A stretch of DNA of 32,204 bases from a virus. Both the position numbers and the translations under genes were made by a program. The stretch is from positions 1 through 32,204 of the IMG/VR virus record IMGVR_UViG_3300020601_000047; one strand, written 5' to 3'. Below, piece by piece: positions 22,801 through 30,700 of this stretch (within the stretch, counting starts at the first letter, position 1; each line of letters opens with the position of its first letter). The notes under the pieces are model-generated. The model saw only the letters and a program-made list of their open reading frames with translations. It did no database searches and was not told where the DNA came from.

Positions 22801-25800
22801 ATAGTTTATCCAGATCCAACAGGAGTAATTACAACTAGAGTAAATGCTAAAAATCAGTTACTTGCTAACAAAACATTTATAAAAACTGAAATAGCTGCTT
22901 ATATAAATCAAAACTTTCCAAGTTTAGGATACAACCAAAAGAAATGCGAAAGAGACGTTGGATATATTGTTGACGCATTAATTTATGATATATTGTACGA
23001 AGGCAATAGTGCTACTCGTCAAACAGCACTAAGTTATTTTGTAGGAACAACAAATCAATTAGGAACTGTTGCCGAAGAAACGACTGCTACTATAGATGCG
23101 TACACGCACTTACAAGGTGTAGTTACAGGTATACTTTTAGAATCAGCATTATCAAAGAGTTCAGGTAATACACTTACACAAAATACTTCAAACGAACCAG
23201 CAAGTGCTGCAGAAGTAACAAGTTCTACATCGTTAATACAAATAATCATTGACGTGTTAACAGCAGGTAACACAACAAATATTGTAGCAAAAAATAACGC
23301 TGTAACAGATTGGGCTCCTGCTTCATTACAAACAGCATTTGCGTCAGTCTTTGGACAACAAGACAACTTCGCTGCTGAAACTACAAATTATATTTTAGAA
23401 AATTTTCCAACATTTACTTATGATAGAGAAAAGTGTAAAAGAGATGTTGACTTAATTTTACAAGCTGTTATCCGAGATGCTAAATTAAATTCTAACCACA
23501 ATGCTATTGTAGCAGGTCAAAGATATTTACAAGGTGTATCAAGTGTTGTAACAAACGACCAACTTCCAGCAACTATACTTGCTATGCGTGAGGCAAAAAG
23601 ACTATCATTAACATACTTAACAGCTAGTTCTATTGCTACATCTAGAGTAACTGATGGTTGGGATACTGTGCTTGAGTTATTAGAAAATGGAACATTGCCT
23701 AGTGAAGGATATACATATCCGTCACCTACACCAGCAAGTCAAGAATTAATTGATGCTGCTAGACAATTACAAGATAACAAAGCATTCTTAATAGAAGAAA
23801 CAATTGCTTACATTAATGATCAATATTTTGTATATGATTCAGCAAAATGTGCTAGAGATTCGCAATTGATTTTAGACGCAGTTACAAATGACTTAGTTAC
23901 TGGAACAAATTACAACAGTATCACAGCTGGAAGATCTTATTACAGAGCAAACAGCGCATATGTTATTAGCGATCAAATTACACAAACTGTAGCAGCAATT
24001 ACGCATTTAAAAACTGAAACTGCTGCGGCTGTTTCTGCCGATACTGCTAGTGTAACAATTTTAAATGGCTTGTTTGACGAAATAATCGACATTATACAAA
24101 ACGGTGAAGGCAATGCCGACGCTCTAGTATGGACAAATCCAGCAGGCGATACAAGTAAAACAAATGCTCGATTAATGTTACAGAATAATAGAGCATATAT
24201 CATTTCAGAATTAATAACTTGGATTAATACAACATATCCTTACTTAACATACGATCAAAGCAAGTGTGAAAGAGATACTGGGCTGATTGTTGATGCTTTA
24301 TCACATGATATTCAATATGAAACAAACCTAGCAAGCATACAAAACGCTAGAGCATACTTTGAAGGTGCTGTAAGTGTTTTACCATATGATCAAAGATTAG
24401 AAACAGTTGGCGCACTAAACCAATTAGGTATAATTGCTGAACAAGTATGTTTAGGAACATATGCTGGACAAAATACTAGTGCTGGAGCAGCTGACGCAGA
24501 CGATTCTGCTGCTGTAAAAGCATTAGCAGATATTATTGAAAACACAGTAAATGCTAACACATTAGCAGTATTACCAGCTGAAACAGTACCAACACTAGTA
24601 GGTGCTAACGCTACTACTCAAGCAACAAGAGAAACAATTCTAAGTGCGGGAGATAGTTCGAGTGCTGATCTTGTACAAAGTGTTATTGATTACATAAACA
24701 ATAGCTTAAATGGATTTAGTTATAATCAAGAGAAATGTCGTAGAGACACAGGCTATCTTATTGAATCTACTACACATGACTTACTTTATACAGGTAACAA
24801 AAGTTCTTTGTTAAGTGCTAGAAGTTATTTTTACAATAATGAAAGTCAAGTGTATGGACAAGAAAGCCAAACTACTACAGCATTAACTAGATTAAAACAA
24901 GTAGCAGGTCAAGTAATTCAAGGTATTGCGGTAACGCCTACAACAGGTAATACCGAAACACAAAGTTTAGTTGGAACATATGGAACTTCAAATGAAGTAA
25001 CAACATCAAATGACTTGTTTAACATTACCATTGATGCTATAAATGCCGGAAACTTGTTAAGTACTCCAGGTGATCAAGAACCTGACACAAGCTGGGCACT
25101 TGCTACAATGGTTGCTCCATTAGATGTATTGTTGGCAAATAGCACTGTAGTACAAGAAGGTGTTATTACATTTATTAAAGAAAACATACTAGGCTTTTCG
25201 TATAATGTAACAAAGTGTGAAAGAGATACAAAATATATTATTGATGCTGCTTTGTATGATATGATGTATGGCGGTAACAAGCAAACACGTAGAGCAGGTG
25301 AAGCATATTACACCGGTACAATTTTAGCTGGTATTACAACAGCAGGAAGTAATGCTGATCAAGAAGGTGTTACAGAATTTGCTTATAAACATTTAGCAAA
25401 CTTAATGTCGCAAATTGGACAGAATAAAACTGTTACAACAAGCGATGGTGTTACACTTACACAAACTTATGGCACAGTTGGCGGAACAAATGAAGCTACT
25501 ACATCTGTAGTGGCAAATATTACTAAAATTGCTGAAATTATTAGCGCAGGAACTGCTCCAGAATTACCATACGAAATAGATCATTTTTATGACGTTCTTG
25601 GAGATACAACAGCCAATGCTAAACGTACAATTGTTTTAGCAGATGAACAAGCAATTGAAGACGAAGCAATTAGATTGCTAAACCTAGAATATGGCGGTGT
25701 AGCTGAACTAACATTATTCCCACAGTTAACATACGTTGCTGAAGGAACATTAGGTAGTATGCAAAACGTTTCAACTGTAAGTACTTCGGGTCACGCATTT

Positions 25801-27690
25801 GAATATGTTGGCGCAGGTGTTACCTATAACGCACTTCCGTTCTTTGGCGGTAGTGCTATTGCTGAAAACGAAATTACAGAGACAGACAACGGTAAAGTAT
25901 TTGCTGGTGGTACAGTTGACCAAATTGGTAACTTTAGAGTTGGTAACTTCTTTAGTGTTAACGCACTAAGCGGCGCTATTACACTTAATGCTGAAGAAAT
26001 TAATTTAAGTGGTATTGCTAGTATAGGACCGTTCAAGCGTTTTGGTATTCCAGTTGGTGTTGAATTAAAAGAAGTAAGTAACAGTTCAGACTTAAGAGCC
26101 AGCACTGGTCAAGCAGATCAAAACACTGTGCCAACACAAGTTGCTGTTACAAACTATGTTGAAAACAGATATCTCAACAAACTTACAGGCGGAGTAGTAT
26201 TAGGCGATGTACAAATCGATGCTGATTTAGCAGTTGACGGCGGTGACTTAACTACTACTGCTACAACATTTAATTTATTAAATGACAACGCTAATATTGT
26301 AAATGCGTTTGGTGGCACAACACAATTAACAATCGGTGCTGTTGGCATTGGTACTACAACTATCAAACACAATGTTGATATTGACTTAGATCTAAATGTC
26401 GACGGTGGTGATATTACAACAAACATACTTGATACTTTTAATCTGTTAAACACTAATGTTCAAACAGTAAATGCGTTTGGTGATGCTACAGAAATAAACA
26501 TAGGTGCTGTATCTACAGACAGTGTGTTCCAAGTAAACAGTGAGATTGTAATATTCAACAGTGTCGGTACACTACAGATTCCAGTAGGAACAACAGCACA
26601 ACGTGGAGCAGATAGTACAGCAGCAGTTGGTCAAATACGTTTTAACACAACAGACGAAACGTTTGAAGGATATGACGGTGCTAACTGGGGAACACTTGGC
26701 GGTGTCAAAGATGTTGACCAAGACACCTTTATACGTCCTGAATCGAGCCCAGGAGCAGACGAAGATACATTAGACTTCTTTACCGACGGTGTAGAGCGCT
26801 TAGAACTAACCACAACCACCTTTACAATCCGTGATAGTGTGCTTACAGTATTAGAAAATACAACCGAAAGCACTGATTACTTAACAGGTGCTATGACTGT
26901 AGAAGGTGGTGTCGGAATCGCTCGTAACTTACATGTAAGAGGTTATATAAGTGGCAACGAATCTGATGTGCTACAACTTACTGAAAAAGCTACAGATAAA
27001 ATTTTAATACCTGCTAATACAATTCAATCTACTGATGGATTTAAAATTATTACTGATGCTGGCGATAGTACAACATCAAGTATTAGTACACCAATTACAC
27101 TAGCCCATCATAACCAATCAGGAACAGCATCAGCAGGTTCAGGTGTTGGATTAAATTTTGAAATTGAAACAACAAACAATTTGTTTGTAAATGGTGCTAA
27201 GATTGAAGCTATTAGTACTGATGTTACAACTGGTCAAGAAGACTTTGACATGGTAGTAACTACTACAATTAATGGCGCAGATGTAGAAAAACTTAGAATA
27301 AGTGAAGATACAAGCACATTCACAACAAATGTTCAAATTGATCAAGATTTATTTGTAACAGGTATTCTTGACGCAGCAGGATTTAGAGGAAGTATCTTTG
27401 CTGATGATAGCACCGAGATGATCGATGCTATTAACAACAGAATTGTTGTTACAACACTAGATGCTGGCACACTAACATTAGTTACAGATTTAGAAGTACA
27501 ATATGGTGGTACAGGTGTAAGTACATTTACTGAAAATGGTATCCTTTATGGTAATGTTGCTGATCCAGTACAAGTTACTGCCGCTGCTGGAAGTGCTGAC
27601 GCAAGTAATAGTTTCCAGATTCTTACAGTAACAGCTGATGCTGACGCAACGCCAGTTTGGACTGACACAATAGATGGTGGTAGCTTTTAA
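19837..27690 (+). CDS. Giant tail-fibre/adhesin protein with beta-helix and Cys-repeat array
   Basis: This 2617-aa protein has four parts. Residues 1-50 are an attachment segment with DGNVSITPQTGKVTIDGDLAVSG. Residues 50-330 look like a right-handed beta-helix (GNDDNDGLGAGKDRAKRSV, VAPGDFYEDNP, TQIVSCF, GGYLSISNSV). Residues 325-405 carry GSGY-type strands (VTSVTVDNPGSGYQTQPTI). Residues 449-1815 hold ten repeats centred on KCxRDxxxIvDAvxxD, with one Cys each. The C-terminus is beta-rich with fibre modules and ends near GGTGVSTFTENGILYGN, a common marine fibre tail motif. It is probably a host-recognition fibre. No chaperone or cleavage motif is recognised. The ATG has little Shine-Dalgarno match (AAGTCTA). 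It ends before a short gap with a late-type motif for the second giant fibre. Confidence 0.8.
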   Translation: MEFIKKQSLYRRKIDNKELIIDADGNVSITPQTGKVTIDGDLAVSGSSSGPTNNLTFYVSLEGNDDNDGLGAGKDRAKRSVKAAVEAAPAGATIKVAPGDFYEDNPITMKERQTVRGDSLRNTQIFPNNSTSDIFLMDCACYLFQLTFRALQDPGWCARIKPGALVTVSPYVQNCTNMNGPWLNDGTEFTPFVTEQIEGVPATARPIENDPNVPLAKRVNENGGGNGILVDGNDYDQRSLVFSFVADAFTQIAQGGIGFHITNFGYTQIVSCFTVFTRIGFMTTKGGYLSISNSVSDFGTFGIIADGLFEKVYTTARPSQTYTSSVGSVTVNSTGAGYTGVPTVTFGAPETPGGVTAQGTASVDALRGEVTSVTVDNPGSGYQTQPTITFTGGGFTSQATATANLIKNQSIVVNSLRDVPQTGSIIKFEGDSTVYYVTGNDITTQPFIYDETVCRRDVNRIIDAVMGDIALGTNYQSISAGRSYLRANSAKVLNQQLQPTIFGIEAVRDEILARIPDSDPANEQFRYDVIEKIAIITNFIAEEDSSAAPDIVYDDSNATSNGAVAAKDNILLNKDFIVEETIKYIAEQFTDLSYDQDKCERDTRLITEAVAFDTALGTNYNSVTAGLSYARANATTVAEKQLEVTVAAYTHIRDLALALADVAADSTAVARVKAGYDEVIDIITGRAYNTTTCRRDVGQIVDSVAFDVALETNYNAVTTGLSYQRANSSYVKSAQFQQTIASYEYMKQIASDTYMASDTTAVSRSNAAFDEILDIIENGAVSTDSSADVLVFNTPTGGDINKEYARVLLQANRTYISTELNTWIQTNYPSLDYDAIKCARDTKYIVDAITFDVQYGGNFATRRAAEAYFEGTTSQLPADQRPITAAAYNHLANNILSQIVIENYPGQTTNGNLASSVEVDEVAGLASIIADVITANSVAGMPTLIEPSITWATAGLQTATTNWKTNKSTIQDDVIEEITIGNITNADTIVYPDPTGVITTRVNAKNQLLANKTFIKTEIAAYINQNFPSLGYNQKKCERDVGYIVDALIYDILYEGNSATRQTALSYFVGTTNQLGTVAEETTATIDAYTHLQGVVTGILLESALSKSSGNTLTQNTSNEPASAAEVTSSTSLIQIIIDVLTAGNTTNIVAKNNAVTDWAPASLQTAFASVFGQQDNFAAETTNYILENFPTFTYDREKCKRDVDLILQAVIRDAKLNSNHNAIVAGQRYLQGVSSVVTNDQLPATILAMREAKRLSLTYLTASSIATSRVTDGWDTVLELLENGTLPSEGYTYPSPTPASQELIDAARQLQDNKAFLIEETIAYINDQYFVYDSAKCARDSQLILDAVTNDLVTGTNYNSITAGRSYYRANSAYVISDQITQTVAAITHLKTETAAAVSADTASVTILNGLFDEIIDIIQNGEGNADALVWTNPAGDTSKTNARLMLQNNRAYIISELITWINTTYPYLTYDQSKCERDTGLIVDALSHDIQYETNLASIQNARAYFEGAVSVLPYDQRLETVGALNQLGIIAEQVCLGTYAGQNTSAGAADADDSAAVKALADIIENTVNANTLAVLPAETVPTLVGANATTQATRETILSAGDSSSADLVQSVIDYINNSLNGFSYNQEKCRRDTGYLIESTTHDLLYTGNKSSLLSARSYFYNNESQVYGQESQTTTALTRLKQVAGQVIQGIAVTPTTGNTETQSLVGTYGTSNEVTTSNDLFNITIDAINAGNLLSTPGDQEPDTSWALATMVAPLDVLLANSTVVQEGVITFIKENILGFSYNVTKCERDTKYIIDAALYDMMYGGNKQTRRAGEAYYTGTILAGITTAGSNADQEGVTEFAYKHLANLMSQIGQNKTVTTSDGVTLTQTYGTVGGTNEATTSVVANITKIAEIISAGTAPELPYEIDHFYDVLGDTTANAKRTIVLADEQAIEDEAIRLLNLEYGGVAELTLFPQLTYVAEGTLGSMQNVSTVSTSGHAFEYVGAGVTYNALPFFGGSAIAENEITETDNGKVFAGGTVDQIGNFRVGNFFSVNALSGAITLNAEEINLSGIASIGPFKRFGIPVGVELKEVSNSSDLRASTGQADQNTVPTQVAVTNYVENRYLNKLTGGVVLGDVQIDADLAVDGGDLTTTATTFNLLNDNANIVNAFGGTTQLTIGAVGIGTTTIKHNVDIDLDLNVDGGDITTNILDTFNLLNTNVQTVNAFGDATEINIGAVSTDSVFQVNSEIVIFNSVGTLQIPVGTTAQRGADSTAAVGQIRFNTTDETFEGYDGANWGTLGGVKDVDQDTFIRPESSPGADEDTLDFFTDGVERLELTTTTFTIRDSVLTVLENTTESTDYLTGAMTVEGGVGIARNLHVRGYISGNESDVLQLTEKATDKILIPANTIQSTDGFKIITDAGDSTTSSISTPITLAHHNQSGTASAGSGVGLNFEIETTNNLFVNGAKIEAISTDVTTGQEDFDMVVTTTINGADVEKLRISEDTSTFTTNVQIDQDLFVTGILDAAGFRGSIFADDSTEMIDAINNRIVVTTLDAGTLTLVTDLEVQYGGTGVSTFTENGILYGNVADPVQVTAAAGSADASNSFQILTVTADADATPVWTDTIDGGSF
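21181..25290 (+). repeat. Ten diverged protein repeats with conserved KCxRD core
   Basis: The conserved Cys codons lie at 21196, 21631, 21913, 22348, 22945, 23434, 23848, 24265, 24736 and 25216, spaced 282-597 bases. Units share NK-FI-EE...Y-x-x-KC-RD-x-x-IvDA-x-x-D. Two flavours follow the core: GTNYNS--AG-SY-RAN (units 1, 2, 3, 7, with 6 related) and GGN---R-A-YF-G (units 4, 5, 8, 9, 10). DNA identity is low, so the array is old. Confidence 0.85.
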
Positions 27691-27701
27691 ATAAAAAGCT
27701 A
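27681..27701 (+). terminator. Possible weak terminator at the end of the giant fibre gene
   Basis: TAGCTTTT (27681-27688) pairs with AAAAGCTA (27694-27701), followed five bases later by TTTTT. The stem is AT-rich and overlaps the stop codon, so efficiency is doubtful. Confidence 0.3.
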
Positions 27702-27716
27702 CTACTTTTTCTCCGT

Positions 27717-27724
27717 GATAAATA
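27717..27724 (+). promoter_or_regulatory. Putative late promoter (GATAAATA) of the second giant fibre
   Basis: GATAAATA lies in the 109-base gap between the two giant fibre genes, preceded by CTTTTTCTCCG as at 8281. It would give a leader of about 65 bases before the ATG at 27800. Confidence 0.55.
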
Positions 27725-27729
27725 GTATT

Positions 27730-27774
27730 AACGATCTCTATCGTTTTTAATTTGGGCGTCTTCGGACCTGACCC
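27730..27774 (+). other. Leader hairpins before the second giant fibre gene
   Basis: AACGAT-CTCT-ATCGTT (27730-27745) is a perfect 6-bp hairpin followed by a short T-run. A second fold has a GTC/GAC stem with a TTCG loop (27758-27767), flanked by GGG (27754-27756) and CCC (27772-27774). Both lie between the late motif and the AGGAGG ribosome site, so they may stabilise the mRNA or attenuate it. Confidence 0.45.
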
Positions 27775-27799
27775 GTTACCTATTTAGGAGGCAGCCAAT

Positions 27800-30700
27800 A
27801 TGGCAACAACAATTAGACACAAGCGAAGTGCGGTCGCTGGTAATCAACCTAGTGTAGCACAACTTGAATCCGGCGAATTAGCCATCAACACAGCAGACGG
27901 TAAAGTATATCTACTAAGAGATGATAACACTGTCCAAGATATTACAAAAAGAATATTTGAAGGTAATACTGAAGTTAGAGTAGACGACTTGTTAGATAGC
28001 GCAAGTGCTGAGATCAGCATGAGTGTTAACGGCGATGAAAAAATGACAGTGACTAATGCTGGATTTAATATTAAAGACGATGTTGATTTAGAAGATGCTA
28101 CAAAACTTACTTTTAGAGAAAGTATCGGTTCGGGTGAAGATGGGATTAGTCTTAAAGCACCAGATAACCTTCCAAACAGTTATGATTTAACTCTGCCTCT
28201 AGTTAATGGTACTGTTGGACAAATTTTAAAAACAGACGGTAACGGAAATCTAGCATTTGGAGATCCTGATATTTTTGGCGGTAACGTAATTTATGTCAGT
28301 GCTGAACAAGGCGACGATGATAACGATGGACAAAGTGCTCCAGTAAAAACAATTAAAAGAGCATGTAAATTAGCCAGTGCTATTGTTTACAATCCAGATG
28401 GAACAATTACAGGTACAAGAGTTAATATCAAAGTTGCGGTTGGTGACTATACAGAAGATAACCCACTTATTATTCCAGACAATGTTGTTGTTAAAGGCGA
28501 CGGTTTGCGTGGTTGTATTGTACGTCCAGCTAATGCTAACTTGGACATGTTTCGTGTACGTAATGCTTGTTACTTTGGTGAATTTACATTCCGTGACGGT
28601 GTTGACGATAACCAAGTTCCACTTATTACTTGGGACTATGCTACAGTGTTTGACGATCCTAATGCTACTGATATAACAGATAGAAGCGAATACACAAACT
28701 TACCAAACACAAAACCAACTATTGTTACTTCACCATATACGCAGAACTGTTCCATTATTTCGTTCTTGGGAGGTAGTGGTGCTAAGATTGATGGTGCGTT
28801 GGTTGAATCTCCAAACGTTCCTCGTTACAATATTGAAGCTGAAAATCCAGTTGTAGGAGCCACACCTGAGCAAGGTAAATCAATGGTTGCTAACGCATAC
28901 ACCATGCTCTCATTTGGTGGTACAGGCTGGCGTCTACTTAACGATGCTTACGCACAGATCGTTTCGTGTTTCCAAATTTTCCTACTAAACGGTGTTTACA
29001 CACAGTCAGGTGGTTATTGTTCCATTACTAACTCCGCTACAAACTTTGGATTGTATGCGTTGAGATCTAGTGGTTATTCACCAAAAGCATTTGAATTTGA
29101 CAGAGCACATGTTGTATCTACTGGTGCTAGTGAAGGTAAACAAACAATTACTATTGTTGGTGTAAATCGTGATGCGCCTGTTGAAGAATTTATTTTAAGA
29201 TACAGAGATCCTGGTTATAAAAGAGCGTATACTTTAATTTTAAATCAAAGAGATGCTATTGCCCAAGATACAGTTGATTGGATTAACTTACAAATTTCTA
29301 ACGCAGCTGGTTCTCCAAGCATTTATGCTGGCTTTGAATATAACGAAGATAAATGTAGAAGAGACACTAGGTTACTTATAGAATCTATTAGATATGATGC
29401 TGCTTTAAATAGTAACGCTAGAACTATCAACGCAGCATTAACATATTTTAATGGTAGGTTTGATGCTTCATTATTTGCGGCGCAAAAAGATCAACATATT
29501 GATGCTTATGGCAATGCTAAAACTTTTACAGCGGGTATTGTACAAGATTCAACGTTTGAATCAAGAACAGATGCACTTTGGGATGAAATCATAGAAATTC
29601 TTGGTGCTGGTAGTAGTGCGAGCATAGCAGGAGACGAATTAGTTGATGCTAGAGTATTGCCTACTGCTATCAACACCAATAGTGGTAATGCTGTAGCACA
29701 ATTGTTAGCAAACAGAACATTTATACAAAAAGAATTAACAGCTTGGATTAATGCTCAAGTTGCTGGAAATATTGCTCCTTTCTCTACAGGATTTGTATAT
29801 AATGTAGCAGCATGTGAAAACGATGCTAGTAAAATTGTAGATGCTATAACATATGATCTTTCCACTGGCGGTAACTTAGAAAGTTTGATAGCAGCTCAAC
29901 AGTATTTTGTTGACGGTACTGCTGTATACGGTACAGGACAAAAAGAAGAAACTGTCGCAGCTTGGGGCAGAATGAAAGAGATTGTTGAAAAGATTGTTAA
30001 AGAAGAAGCAGTTACAGTGTCTTCAGGAAACATCATTACACAAGATACAAGCGGTACTGCTGCTACACAAACAGAAGCAGATTTTGCTAAAGCTAGAATA
30101 GATGAAATTATTCAACATATTCAAACCAATGCTGGAACATTAGCAGACCCGATCAACCCTGATTTGACTGCTCTTGGTGTAAGTCAAACTTTACAAGATG
30201 ATTTTATAAGATTAGATGAAATAGGCGCAATTAACATTGCTCAAAGAGTAACACAGTATATTAACGAAAGTATTGACGCAGCAAAATGGTATAATTTTGA
30301 TTATGATCAAGCAAAATGTTTAAGAGATTCTAAATTAATTGTTGAAGCTGTTGCTAAAGATACATGGGATACAGGTAACAGATATTCTCGTAGTGCTGGA
30401 TTAAGTTACTTTGCTGCTAACTTAGCAGACTCTTCACGTAGTAGTATTAGCGGACAAGAACTACAAACAATTGCTGCTATACAACAATCTGCTATCTATA
30501 CAAACGCAGTTATTACAGGCAAAACTGGCATAACAACGGATATTGAAGATTTTGTTCAAAGTAGATTTAACATTGTAAGTGAAGCAATTAGATCACCAGA
30601 AGAAATTCCAGCACCACAAGAAGTAAGTAGTGAAGGAGATGTAACAAACGACTTTATTCCAACTCCAACTGAAACAACTTTTAGTTCAACAGCCGATGTT

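Noticed and set aside
21181-25290. CRISPR-like or DNA-level tandem array
   Set aside because: The spacing is irregular, DNA identity is low and the frame is open throughout; it is a protein repeat.
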